From positions 1 to 36,324 of the IMG/VR virus record IMGVR_UViG_3300010885_022460: a DNA stretch of 36,324 nt, one strand, 5' to 3'. This document shows, piece by piece, positions 6,050 through 12,917 of the stretch (positions are counted from its first letter, which is position 1; each line of letters begins with the position of its first letter). The DNA is from a virus. Made by a program: the position numbers and the translations under genes. The notes under the pieces were generated by a model, which saw only the letters and a list, made by a program, of their open reading frames with translations, did no database searches and was not told where the DNA came from.

Positions 6050-6260
6050 GTAGTTCTTCTTTCATAATGTCCAGTGCTAACTCTAGCCCAACTAATACGC
6101 TTTTTGCCACCGACCGGTCGGCAACTCCGCGTTGCATCTGGTCTAGGAACGACGCCCTAACTTCCGGCGCAGAGGAAGACTCCCCGACTATCAGGGAGAT
6201 TCTTTTAATAGTTCTTTCAACATCATTCAATGCCGAGGACGTGCTCGATGGATTCCGCAT
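6024..6260 (-). CDS. Small helical protein, 78 residues
   Basis: An open frame from ATG 6260, overlapping the upstream gene by 38 nt. A TTG at 6230 (8-nt overlap) is an alternative start and would give a 68-residue product. The sequence is mostly amphipathic helix with regular charge (LNDVERTIKRISLIVG, VRASFLDQMQRGVADRSVAKSVLVGLELALDIMKEELHG). There is no metal site or membrane segment. It could be a small regulator or an inhibitor of a host protein, but nothing in the sequence decides this. Confidence 0.55.
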   Translation of the reverse strand: MRNPSSTSSALNDVERTIKRISLIVGESSSAPEVRASFLDQMQRGVADRSVAKSVLVGLELALDIMKEELHGKPRRTD

Positions 6261-6432
6261 TCTTGGCGTTGACCACTACACAGGCCACAAGAGACTGAAC
6301 TCCACATTTGGAGCACAGCACCAACCGAAGTGAACCCGTTGGGGCTGCGACCGGGGAGCCGTATCTTCCGCGTACGGTCTTCAGGCTTCTGTTCTTGCAT
6401 TTTCTGCACTTGAGATGTTTGCCTACGCTCAA
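6223..6432 (-). CDS. Zinc-ribbon protein, 69 residues
   Basis: The start is a TTG at 6432 that overlaps the upstream stop as TTGA. The protein has CRKC (residues 9-12) and CSKCG (about 40-44), the two knuckles of a zinc ribbon about 27 residues apart, with basic residues between them (NRSLKTVRGRYGS). This is typical of small nucleic-acid-binding proteins or transcription-factor-like ribbons. It lies in a run of five short genes at the end of the minus arm. Confidence 0.6.
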   Translation of the reverse strand: MSVGKHLKCRKCKNRSLKTVRGRYGSPVAAPTGSLRLVLCSKCGVQSLVACVVVNAKNAESIEHVLGIE

Positions 6433-6635
6433 CGGGTCTCAAGCGCGATAAGAGCCACAAGCGCGGCTGCGATCTGCCCGTAAGGCTCTGGAGCGAGGCT
6501 TCCAAATGCCGCCGCAAGTGGGATAGCCGCCGTCTTACGCCACGACCGGCTGCCAGCAGCCTGTGTGATGACCTCTACTGTCTTGCGAAAGAAACCTTGG
6601 TTTCGGTCTTCAGCTGACTCTGGATTTGTCGCCAT
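6429..6635 (-). CDS. Small protein with one hydrophobic C-terminal helix, 68 residues
   Basis: ATG 6635 with AGGGAGA 6 nt upstream. After a charged N-terminal half (ESAEDRNQGFFRKTVEVI, SRSWRKTAA) the sequence turns hydrophobic from about residue 37 to the end (IPLAAAFGSLAPEPYGQIAAALVALIALETR), enough for one or two short membrane passes. It resembles the size and plan of small phage membrane proteins, but I cannot assign it as a holin. It overlaps both neighbours by a few to 26 nt. Confidence 0.6.
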   Translation of the reverse strand: MATNPESAEDRNQGFFRKTVEVITQAAGSRSWRKTAAIPLAAAFGSLAPEPYGQIAAALVALIALETR

Positions 6636-6807
6636 ACTCTGTCTCCCTTGCTAATAGTGCGGCAACATGTGCCGCGATTTCTGCTGCCTTATTCCCGTCA
6701 ACACCGTACGAAAGAAGTTCCTGCCGGACTGCCTCAAACGCAAGATGCCACAGGGAAACAATCTCCTGTGGGGATGGCTTTCTTTTTCTTGGAGCCGAGA
6801 CGCTCAT
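6610..6807 (-). CDS. Small helical protein, 65 residues
   Basis: I chose ATG 6807 because it overlaps the RmlC-like stop as ATGA, the common coupling in this genome; the frame stays open to 6822. A basic N-terminus (SAPRKRKPSPQ) leads to a helical body (EIVSLWHLAFEAVRQELLSYGVDGNKAAEIAAHVAALLARE). The 'GVDGNKAAEIAAHVAALL' part suggests a compact helical bundle. Function unknown. Confidence 0.55.
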   Translation of the reverse strand: MSVSAPRKRKPSPQEIVSLWHLAFEAVRQELLSYGVDGNKAAEIAAHVAALLARETEYGDKSRVS

Positions 6808-7346
6808 ACGAGGTCTCTCCATTGAATAATATCGTCATACCAATCGGCAAGCCAGTGGTCTCTGAACGTCTTGGACGACTCATCCTTTTCTGAGATGATG
6901 TACTCCATCTTCGGCCAGTTGACGCCGGCGGAGAATGGGTCAATGGCAATCTCGCCTCCAGCCGTGTACCTTCCGGTGCATGCGTACATGACTCGAGTAT
7001 TGTCCTCAAGAGCCAAGAAGCCACGAGCCCAGCCCGGTCCTGCATAGAATACAGTCGGCTCGTTGGCGTCAATCTCAAGTTCCACAACCTTGCGGAAGTC
7101 CTCGCTCATCGGGTTGCAGTTCACTGCCACAATGTATGCCCTGCCGCTAACGACAGTCATTGCCTTGCCCATCGGCTCGTTGTGCTGGAGGTGCAGGCCG
7201 CGAAGGACGCCCTTCTTGCTCAGGCTCATGTTGATCTGCTGAATCTGTCCGAACTGGCGACCGGATACCCCAGCCTTCCAAAGCTCAGCGAAGTAGCCTC
7301 GTGCATCCTGATAGGCTGCTGGGGAATAGATAATGATTCCGTTCAT
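6804..7346 (-). CDS. dTDP-4-dehydrorhamnose 3,5-epimerase-like protein (RmlC family)
   Basis: A 180-residue cupin of normal RmlC length. Visible family marks are the early FxDxRGxF-type segment (YQDARGYFAELW), QINMSLSKKGVLRGLHLQ with the catalytic-type His, the cupin strand AYIVAVNCNP, and YTAGGEIAIDPFSAGVNW with the conserved acidic DP. RmlC enzymes epimerise C3 and C5 of dTDP-4-keto-6-deoxyglucose on the way to dTDP-rhamnose; related cupins act on other nucleotide sugars. ATG 7346 has a GAGG about 11 nt upstream and lies within the end of the RlpA-like gene. RmlA and RmlB are absent, so it must use a host intermediate or serve another sugar. Confidence 0.85.
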   Translation of the reverse strand: MNGIIIYSPAAYQDARGYFAELWKAGVSGRQFGQIQQINMSLSKKGVLRGLHLQHNEPMGKAMTVVSGRAYIVAVNCNPMSEDFRKVVELEIDANEPTVFYAGPGWARGFLALEDNTRVMYACTGRYTAGGEIAIDPFSAGVNWPKMEYIISEKDESSKTFRDHWLADWYDDIIQWRDLV

Positions 7347-7680
7347 ACCAATTTATCCTCACTTTCAACAACCCTTTCCACAGTTTCCCATTAGAAAGGT
7401 AACTAAATACTTCTGGGCTAAGGTCAATGATACGATTACCTGTGCCATCTGTACGGCACCGGGTGCAACGATCCCTTACCCAAATGACTATCTTCTTCCC
7501 ATTTGCAATATTTTCTACAAGTATCTGATACGGCTTATCGTGAAAGTTCCTAAACTGTCCGGTTGCTCCGTAGTATGTTTGCTCTCCTTTGCTGTAGTGT
7601 CCTTGATACCAACTGGCTATCCCAGCGTCTCCGTCGTCGAATCTTCCAAATATTGCAGCGATGGCGATGATCCAGTCCAT
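7285..7680 (-). CDS. RlpA-like double-psi beta-barrel protein
   Basis: A 131-residue protein whose core (about 22-110) reads as the RlpA/expansin-like barrel: ASWYQGHYSKGEQTYYGATG, then ILVENIANGKKIVIWVRDRC with the catalytic-type Asp at residue 70, and IIDLSPEVF at 84-92. RlpA proteins act on peptidoglycan, some as lytic transglycosylases on bare glycan strands. The N-terminus (DWIIAIAAIFG) is short and hydrophobic but not a clear signal peptide or lipobox. No other endolysin is visible, so this is the leading cell-wall enzyme candidate for lysis or entry. The last 62 nt overlap the RmlC-like gene and encode a Cys/Arg tail unlike the family. Confidence 0.7.
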   Translation of the reverse strand: MDWIIAIAAIFGRFDDGDAGIASWYQGHYSKGEQTYYGATGQFRNFHDKPYQILVENIANGKKIVIWVRDRCTRCRTDGTGNRIIDLSPEVFSYLSNGKLWKGLLKVRINWYERNHYLFPSSLSGCTRLLR

Positions 7681-8000
7681 ACTAGGAATTCCTCCATACT
7701 CATAGAGATGAGGGCTTCCTTAGCCTTGCCAGAACCGGGAGCCGTCACATGAACGACTGCCCGCAACTGCCCACCCCTTCGCTCAATAGATTGTAGCAGA
7801 TCCCAGATCCGCTGAGGGAATGACTGGCCGCTCTTGACCTGAACGGCTATCCAGTCGTCCCGGTCTCCCCCGTCAGTCTTATTCCCAAACATCCCGACAC
7901 GCTTGATGCCAAGCTTGCTGCAGACCCATCTCTCAATGGAGTTGCCGCGAGACCGGTTAGTCCTACCCCTGCGCTGGGCTGCTGTCTCTTCCTTCGACAT
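7617..8000 (-). CDS. PD-(D/E)XK-type nuclease, Holliday-junction-resolvase-like
   Basis: I chose ATG 8000 because AGGAG lies 8 nt upstream; a TTG two codons earlier is possible. The 127-residue protein has a basic helical start (RRGRTNRSRGNSIERWVCSKLG) with the conserved Glu. GGDRDDWIAVQVKSG follows, matching the D-x(n)-(E/Q)-x-K core of archaeal-type resolvases and related endonucleases, with Gln in the middle position. Such enzymes cut branched DNA during replication, recombination or packaging. It overlaps the methyltransferase by 38 nt and the RlpA-like gene by 64 nt. A restriction-like specificity linked to the methyltransferase is possible but less likely at this size. Confidence 0.6.
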   Translation of the reverse strand: MSKEETAAQRRGRTNRSRGNSIERWVCSKLGIKRVGMFGNKTDGGDRDDWIAVQVKSGQSFPQRIWDLLQSIERRGGQLRAVVHVTAPGSGKAKEALISMSMEEFLVWTGSSPSLQYLEDSTTETLG

Positions 8001-9195
8001 GCACAATTCTCCTTCCTATCCACTCTGCCACTGGAGCGACCACGCCGTTACCGCAACAGCGATACCGGTGCGAATCAATCCCAGTCGGGAGTAGTTCGTC
8101 ATCATTTTCTGTGCCACCTACAATGGCATGAGTAGTCCGGACATCCCCGACGTCAAAGGAGTTAAGCGTGTTGGCAATCCCGTCGTCTACCCAAGTCTCG
8201 TCATCCCCAGTGTTCTGAGCCCTCCTAGACTTCCTAAACACCGCTGGAGCGCCGGCGCTGTGCGCCATAGACTGTGCGATATCCTCAGTTACGTTGGCAT
8301 TGCTTCCGAACCGGGACGGGAAAGACAGGGTCAGCGTCATTGAACGGTGGCTGGTGTCTGCAGGCCACAATGCGGACAGGCTGTTCGCCTGGTCCACTTC
8401 GTTCAGAGTGAAGCTTCCTGCTTTTTCGTCAACCCTCGTTTGGAATGCCATGACTCGCTGATCGTCCACCCGTCTGGCCACCCCATAAGTCTTTCGCACT
8501 CCGTCGGTGTCAACCTGCGAACCGACGATGAGTTGTCCGTTCTCAATGGTTGAGTTGACTCCTTTGTAGTATCTGGAGAGTAACGCGCCAGCGACTCCAA
8601 GGCGTCCTGCAGGACGCTCGGCAGTTTCTTGTCCCTCCGATTTGCTCGGCGCAGGATGCCGCTTGCAGCTTTTGCACTCAAAGAGAACCTCTCCGGCGCG
8701 GTCTGATTCAAGACTTCCGACAAGGAACACTCTACGGCGTCGTTGGGCGACTCCGAAGTATCGAGCGTCCAGAGTTCTCCACGATACGCCATACCGGAGT
8801 TGCTCCATTTCATGGAGAAGTCTTCCGAAATCAGCGCCTCTGTTTGAAGTGAAGAGCCCAGGGACATTCTCCAGCACGATCCACCGAGGTCTTCGTCGTT
8901 CCACAAGGTCGAGGAATGTGAAGGCGAGTGAACTGCGCTTGCCAGCAAAGCCGGCTCGCTTGCCTGCGACGCTGAGGTCTTGGCAGGGGAATCCTCCTGA
9001 CCAGATGTCTGCTTCTGGGACGTCATCAGGGTGTACCTCCGTAATGCTTCCCAGATTCGGAGCGTCTGGGAACCGCTCTGCAAGCACGCTACTTGCATAT
9101 GGATCTATTTCGCACACGCTTACAGTCTTGATCCCGGCTTCTTCAAAGCCGAGATCAAGACCGCCAACGCCAGAGAAAAATGAAGCGTGTCTCAA
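7963..9195 (-). CDS. DNA C5-cytosine methyltransferase
   Basis: A 410-residue enzyme with the C5-MTase motifs in order: I (FFSGVGGLDLGF) near the N-terminus, II (CEIDPYAS), IV (GGFPCQDLS) with the catalytic Cys near residue 71, VI (VLENVPGLF) near 109, VIII (AQRRRRVFLVG), and C-terminal IX/X-type segments (YRCCGNGVVAPVAEWIG). The target-recognition region lies between about 190 and 360. TTG 9195 overlaps the upstream TGA (TTGA); an in-frame TTG at 9204 is also possible. It transfers methyl groups to C5 of cytosine, most likely to protect phage DNA from host restriction. No obvious partner endonuclease is adjacent apart from the small resolvase-like gene. Confidence 0.93.
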   Translation of the reverse strand: MRHASFFSGVGGLDLGFEEAGIKTVSVCEIDPYASSVLAERFPDAPNLGSITEVHPDDVPEADIWSGGFPCQDLSVAGKRAGFAGKRSSLAFTFLDLVERRRPRWIVLENVPGLFTSNRGADFGRLLHEMEQLRYGVSWRTLDARYFGVAQRRRRVFLVGSLESDRAGEVLFECKSCKRHPAPSKSEGQETAERPAGRLGVAGALLSRYYKGVNSTIENGQLIVGSQVDTDGVRKTYGVARRVDDQRVMAFQTRVDEKAGSFTLNEVDQANSLSALWPADTSHRSMTLTLSFPSRFGSNANVTEDIAQSMAHSAGAPAVFRKSRRAQNTGDDETWVDDGIANTLNSFDVGDVRTTHAIVGGTENDDELLPTGIDSHRYRCCGNGVVAPVAEWIGRRIVHVEGRDSSPAQG

Positions 9196-9506
9196 AATCC
9201 CCAAGACTCCTGCTTCTTCTCAGTTGCTTTGTTTATGTCAAAGATACTCTGAGCAGCCAACTCCAGTCGGCCCTCTGGGCTTTCAACGTATATCTCTGCT
9301 GCTGCGAGCAGTGTGTTCACGTCAGTGTCGCACCACTCGCACCGCTCCGGATGAAGATCCTTCATCGTGAGCATCTCCATTCCAAGGCGGCACAGAGCGC
9401 ATACGCTTGCTTTATTCGCTTGGTTCGCGCTGTCGAAGCGCACCGAAGAGGAGAGGGCTTGCCTCGTAGGCTCTGAAATCGGCGTAGTTCTTTCCGTTGT
9501 ACTCAC
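9192..9506 (-). CDS. Zinc-binding-like small protein, 104 residues
   Basis: I chose GTG 9506 because GGGAGG lies 4-5 nt upstream; an ATG at 9533 in the same frame has no ribosome binding site. After a Ser/Thr-rich N-terminus the protein has CALC and CEWC about 20 residues apart, a zinc-ribbon-like set, then an acidic helix (DVNTLLAAAEIYVESPEGRLELAAQ). It overlaps the SSB-like gene by 95 nt in another frame and ends at the methyltransferase start. It may be a recombination accessory protein by context only. Confidence 0.6.
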   Translation of the reverse strand: MSTTERTTPISEPTRQALSSSVRFDSANQANKASVCALCRLGMEMLTMKDLHPERCEWCDTDVNTLLAAAEIYVESPEGRLELAAQSIFDINKATEKKQESWGF

Positions 9507-9798
9507 GTGACCTCCCCCACTTCCCAATGGCATGCATATGTGGACGCGGATCCTTCGCCTCCTTCAACACCATTGCCTTATCGTAAATCTTCCGGGCATG
9601 AGCTTGCGGCTCACTTCCCCAGAAACTTACCGTGACATAAAGATACCGGTCAGGAGCATCCCCCTGCTTGCTGTTGGAAATCCAAGCATCATATGCCTCA
9701 GTCTGCTGAAGGCACTGAATCTCAAGAACCTCCCCCTTTGGTGTCTCCTTGATCTCTGGCTGCTTCTTGTCGCTAATCCAGACGTCAATCCTATCCAT
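9412..9798 (-). CDS. Possible single-strand DNA-binding (OB-fold) protein
   Basis: The 128-residue protein starts at ATG 9798, sharing one base with the ERF stop (TGATG). The order of strands looks OB-fold-like: YLYVTVSFWG, a helix (EPQAHARKIYDKAMVLKEAKD), MHAIGKWG, then YNGKNYADFRAYEAS. This echoes the 'V.V..WG..A......KG..V.V.G.......Y.GK......' pattern of SSB proteins. It lies between the ERF annealase and a Cys protein, where phage recombination modules often carry an SSB. The N-terminal 50 residues do not match, and the C-terminus (ALRQREPSE) lacks the acidic SSB tip. A weak call, mostly from pattern and context. Confidence 0.4.
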   Translation of the reverse strand: MDRIDVWISDKKQPEIKETPKGEVLEIQCLQQTEAYDAWISNSKQGDAPDRYLYVTVSFWGSEPQAHARKIYDKAMVLKEAKDPRPHMHAIGKWGRSREYNGKNYADFRAYEASPLLFGALRQREPSE

Positions 9799-10313
9799 CA
9801 GAAGTCCAACCCTTCCAAATCATCCTGCTTCGTGGCAGGCGCTTTCTTTGCCGGCTCTGCGAAGATCTTCTTCGCTGCCTCAACGACCACTCGATCGCCG
9901 CTGTCATTCTCGGGATCATCACCCGTTGGGATGAGGAACCCTGTCAGGAGCGCATACTTTAGCGCACCTGTCGCCGCCTTATATGCGGCCTTGTCGGTGG
10001 AGTCGCTGCCAGTGCCGATTGACTGCCACGAGATTGTCTCGCCGCTGTCACCGTCAGTAAGCGTCCACGTGAACCGGAGCGTCAACAGCACCTGCTTGCC
10101 GCTTGGCGTAAGCCCCTCGCTGACGACGTCAATGTTCGTTGGGGTCATGATGACGTTCAACTTGGAGAGTTCGTCACGAACAATCGCGGCAACCTCTGCA
10201 GCCTGAACGTACTTGTACCCCTGCGCAGCGTTCGTGCCACTCTTGTGGACATAGCCAACCGCGCTATAGATCTTCGCAAGCTTTGTAGCCAGCGTTACCT
10301 TTTCGGTGCTCAC
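9798..10313 (-). CDS. ERF-family single-strand annealing protein
   Basis: A 171-residue recombinase of the Erf superfamily. Family marks are KLAKIYSAVGYVHKSGTN and YKYVQAAEVAAIVRDELSKL near the start, and the diagnostic segment GSDSTDKAAYKAATGALKYAL...FLIPTGDDPE (about 101-134). The C-terminus is Lys/Ala-rich and ends in an acidic DDLEGLDF tip. ERF proteins anneal complementary strands for phage recombination and end-joining of replicating genomes. GTG 10313 overlaps the upstream nuclease stop (GTGA) and has GGAGG 6 nt upstream. The Cas4-like exonuclease upstream would make the single strands it anneals. Confidence 0.9.
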   Translation of the reverse strand: MSTEKVTLATKLAKIYSAVGYVHKSGTNAAQGYKYVQAAEVAAIVRDELSKLNVIMTPTNIDVVSEGLTPSGKQVLLTLRFTWTLTDGDSGETISWQSIGTGSDSTDKAAYKAATGALKYALLTGFLIPTGDDPENDSGDRVVVEAAKKIFAEPAKKAPATKQDDLEGLDF

Positions 10314-10987
10314 TTGTCACCTCCCAAACATACCGCCTTCCAATTACACCACCCACACGGCCATTTCCGGCGGGCTGCGTCGGGGAATCTAGGCGGAATC
10401 CGATCCCCGTAGTAGTTTAGCACATCCAGCACCCGACCTGCCCGGTCTCCCCACTCGGCAATGTCAACTGGGAACTCCGCTAGGTCAAAGCTGTCCTTGC
10501 AGACGTAGACGACCCACGCCTCAAGAATAACGGTAATTCCGGCGTCGTTATATGCCTCGCCAAGATATCGAGCATACGATGCCACCTGTGTGGCATGCTC
10601 TGGCTTTGGGCCATGAAGACGCCTGAACCCTGCTGCCTTGATGCTCTTAAACTCTAAGACTGCGTACGTGTCGTCCTCAAGTTGAAGCAGGGCGTCAATG
10701 TTTCCAGAGAAATCATTCTCAATTGACTCAACCGGAACCTCAAACTGGATCCGGTCGCCATACTTCTCCTTGAGCACGTCCTGAAGAAAGTCACCAACAG
10801 CGTTGCCCATAGCAAAAATGCGCAGGGTATCTGCCGTGAATGGCTCAGACGGGGGAACCCCGTTGGCTGAGTACCAATGCGCCCGGATGCAGCCTCCAAG
10901 AAGGGAGCCGCGCCACTTGCGCTTGGATGGTCGACCGATGAGATTACGTGCCGCGAGCACCTCATCTATCTGATTAACTACATGCAT
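10310..10987 (-). CDS. Cas4/RecB-like PD-(D/E)XK exonuclease with a Cys cluster
   Basis: I chose ATG 10987 because GGAGG is 6 nt upstream. The 225-residue protein has an N-terminal Cys (LGGCIRAHWYS), the nuclease core GNIDALLQLEDDTYAVLEFKS with D and ExK, motif QVASYARYLG, and a C-terminal CGWCNWKAVC. The layout of one early and three late Cys matches the 4Fe-4S-stabilised Cas4/AddB nuclease fold. It would resect DNA ends for the ERF annealase encoded directly downstream. There is no CRISPR array or other cas gene, so this is a phage recombination nuclease, not an adaptation gene. Confidence 0.85.
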   Translation of the reverse strand: MHVVNQIDEVLAARNLIGRPSKRKWRGSLLGGCIRAHWYSANGVPPSEPFTADTLRIFAMGNAVGDFLQDVLKEKYGDRIQFEVPVESIENDFSGNIDALLQLEDDTYAVLEFKSIKAAGFRRLHGPKPEHATQVASYARYLGEAYNDAGITVILEAWVVYVCKDSFDLAEFPVDIAEWGDRAGRVLDVLNYYGDRIPPRFPDAARRKWPCGWCNWKAVCLGGDK

Positions 10988-11016
10988 TCCACACCTCCGC
11001 ACCCCCCAGAATTAAT

Positions 11017-11050
11017 GTGCCGCAGGAGGGAGGTGGATCTCCTGCGGCAC
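11017..11050 (-). terminator. Hairpin after the sugar-enzyme genes
   Basis: GTGCCGCAGGAG (11017-11028) pairs perfectly over 12 bp with 11039-11050 around a 10-nt loop. It begins 7 nt after the epimerase stop and precedes the Cas4-like start, so it most likely ends or attenuates the minus transcript carrying the sugar genes. The minus-strand tail is ATTAATTCT, without a T run. The loop on the plus strand reads GGAGGTGGAT, identical to the core of the two leaders at 2329 and 3699. Confidence 0.6.
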
Positions 11051-11056
11051 TCTTTG

Positions 11057-12022
11057 TCAGCCTTCCTGCACGGTTCTCTCTGTAATCCATGCAAGATGCT
11101 CATGGTACTGCTCTAGGCGGCTAGGCTTGTCAATGCTCTTCGCTGCCCGCGCTGACAGTCTAGTGATTGCTTCGTCGTTTGTCAACGTGATCGGGTCAGC
11201 CGGACACAGATGTGGGGTCTTAAACGTACCAAGATGGTACGACCGGGCGTCGGCGTCCTTTAGCGCATCGTTGAAGATGACCGTGCAATTCAACTTCGCC
11301 CCAAGCTTGTTGGCAATGTCCCACACCTGCGTATTTTCTCCGCAGATATTGTAGACGCCAACATATTCCTCGCGTGCAGACTCGACCACCTTGACGATGG
11401 AGTCCGCTGCATCCTCAACGTGAAGCAGAGGGCGCCTAGCATTGCTCTTTGGCGTAATTGAGTTGCTCCTAGCGGCCTCAACCGCAAACGCGTTAACAAC
11501 CAGATCCGTGCGGAAGTTTGGGCTATCCCCCCAGAGCGTTGCAAACCGGAGCATTGCCGAGTTTGCATTGATGAAATCAATCACTCGCTCCGCCTTCACC
11601 TTGGAATCGGCATATGTTGTGAGCGGGTTAAGCGGGTCGGTTTCTACGTTGTTCTTTGACTCACCATCGGTGAAGCCGTAAACCGAAGCAGAGGACGCAA
11701 GCACATGCTTGGCGTCCGGAAAGACTGCGGCGATATCCCCAACCATTCGCGTGTTGACCGCATAGGTCATTCCGGGAGAAATGTCCCCAAGGGGATCATT
11801 GCTAAGACCGGCAAGGTGAACGACCGCTGTTGGATCCCACAAATAACTAGCAATCTCATCAACCTTTGAGACTTGAAGATCTGGCAAGTAGTCAAACGGG
11901 ATCTCTGCTGGGTATAGTTCAATGTCAACCCCAACAACAAGATACCCCTTGCTCTTCAGTTTCTTCACCACAATCGGCCCAAGATACCCAAGGTTTCCAG
12001 TTACAATTACTTGCTTTCGCAT
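11057..12022 (-). CDS. NAD-dependent nucleotide-sugar epimerase/dehydratase (extended SDR)
   Basis: About 321 residues. The Rossmann start VTGNLGYLGPIVVKKL has the GxxGxxG NAD(P) motif. HLAGLSND, SSASVYGFTD and the catalytic YxxxK pair (TYADSKVKAE) follow in the order expected for extended SDR enzymes, with a substrate domain (RRPLLHVEDAADSIVKVV, YNICGEN) after. These enzymes epimerise or dehydrate nucleotide-activated hexoses such as UDP- or GDP-sugars; the exact substrate cannot be read. ATG 12022 shares one base with the upstream stop (TGATG), with GAGGGG 6 nt upstream, so it is coupled to the RmlD-like gene. Confidence 0.88.
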   Translation of the reverse strand: MRKQVIVTGNLGYLGPIVVKKLKSKGYLVVGVDIELYPAEIPFDYLPDLQVSKVDEIASYLWDPTAVVHLAGLSNDPLGDISPGMTYAVNTRMVGDIAAVFPDAKHVLASSASVYGFTDGESKNNVETDPLNPLTTYADSKVKAERVIDFINANSAMLRFATLWGDSPNFRTDLVVNAFAVEAARSNSITPKSNARRPLLHVEDAADSIVKVVESAREEYVGVYNICGENTQVWDIANKLGAKLNCTVIFNDALKDADARSYHLGTFKTPHLCPADPITLTNDEAITRLSARAAKSIDKPSRLEQYHEHLAWITERTVQEG

Positions 12023-12900
12023 CAATACCCCTCAAAATGTGTGCGGACTGCTTCCGCCCAATGCGAAAGCTTGTCCAACTTGTTGTTCTGCAGGGCAGAA
12101 TAATTGGGTCGAAGTTCATCGTCCCGGTTATCCTCCCTGTTAGTGACCTTGCCAGCAATACCGCGCTCGCGGCGAATCTGGCGGACTAGATCGGCATAAG
12201 ATACCGATCCTTCGTTAACTGCGTGATAGATGCCGGAATCTTTCCGGTCAACAAAAAGCCCAACCATCAACCTGACTGACTCAGGAAGATAGGTTGGGGT
12301 AATGATCTGCTGTGAAGGCAAAATGACGTCGCCGCCTTTGCTCCCCATGATGTCTACAAACGACTCACGGAGTGGGCTGCGCCACTTTCCAAACGGCGAG
12401 GCAATGCGAGCAACCCACCCATCGTGGGCAAGCACGCCAAGTTCGCCGCTTCGCTTTGTCTTTCCGTACACGGACTTTGACCCACTGGAGAAGTACCTTG
12501 ACTCTGGGTCTTCGCCTTCTCCAATCTTGCCAGCGATTGGTCGCGGCCACTCTGGGTTCAGCTTACCAAACACGTAGTCCGTTGAGATGTAAAGCATTGG
12601 AACATGCGTTGAAAGAACGCGAGGGATCAAATGATTGATTCTATCCGCAACGGCATACGAAGCCTCGCACGCAAGGAGGTCTCGATATGCAGAGGTATAG
12701 ATCACAACTTCAAACTGCTTGGCGATTACCTTAAGTTCTTGTGGCTTAGCAGTGTCTACCGGAAACTTGATGTCTACCTTTCGGTGGACAGGTACAGTCT
12801 CCTTTACGCCACGCCCCACGATTTGGTACTTGATTCCAAGTAGGTCAAGGTACTCAGCAATATGCTGCGCCACTTGACCGCTGCCAAAGATGCCAATCAT
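12022..12900 (-). CDS. dTDP-4-dehydrorhamnose reductase-like protein (RmlD family)
   Basis: 292 residues. IFGSGQVAQHIAEYL is a GxGxxA-like nucleotide-binding start, YISTDYVFG is the RmlD/SDR Thr-Asp-Tyr-Val-Phe segment, and YGKTKRSGE is the YxxxK catalytic pair. The C-terminus ends with the RmlD-like 'RPxYSALxNxKL' block and a helix with WAEAV. RmlD reduces dTDP-4-keto-rhamnose with NAD(P)H; related enzymes make other deoxysugars. ATG 12900 follows the exonuclease stop by 17 nt. With the downstream epimerase and the distant RmlC-like gene it forms a split nucleotide-sugar pathway. Confidence 0.85.
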   Translation of the reverse strand: MIGIFGSGQVAQHIAEYLDLLGIKYQIVGRGVKETVPVHRKVDIKFPVDTAKPQELKVIAKQFEVVIYTSAYRDLLACEASYAVADRINHLIPRVLSTHVPMLYISTDYVFGKLNPEWPRPIAGKIGEGEDPESRYFSSGSKSVYGKTKRSGELGVLAHDGWVARIASPFGKWRSPLRESFVDIMGSKGGDVILPSQQIITPTYLPESVRLMVGLFVDRKDSGIYHAVNEGSVSYADLVRQIRRERGIAGKVTNREDNRDDELRPNYSALQNNKLDKLSHWAEAVRTHFEGY

Positions 12901-12917
12901 TTGATCCCCCTCTCTTC

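Noticed and set aside
8403-9098. Minus-strand 231-residue frame inside the methyltransferase gene
   Set aside because: It is the shadow of a gene with all C5-methyltransferase motifs in the other frame, and it has no motifs or start signal of its own.
10310-10987. Cas4-like nuclease as a sign of a CRISPR system
   Set aside because: No repeat-spacer array and no other cas gene are present, and the ERF annealase next to it explains a phage recombination role.
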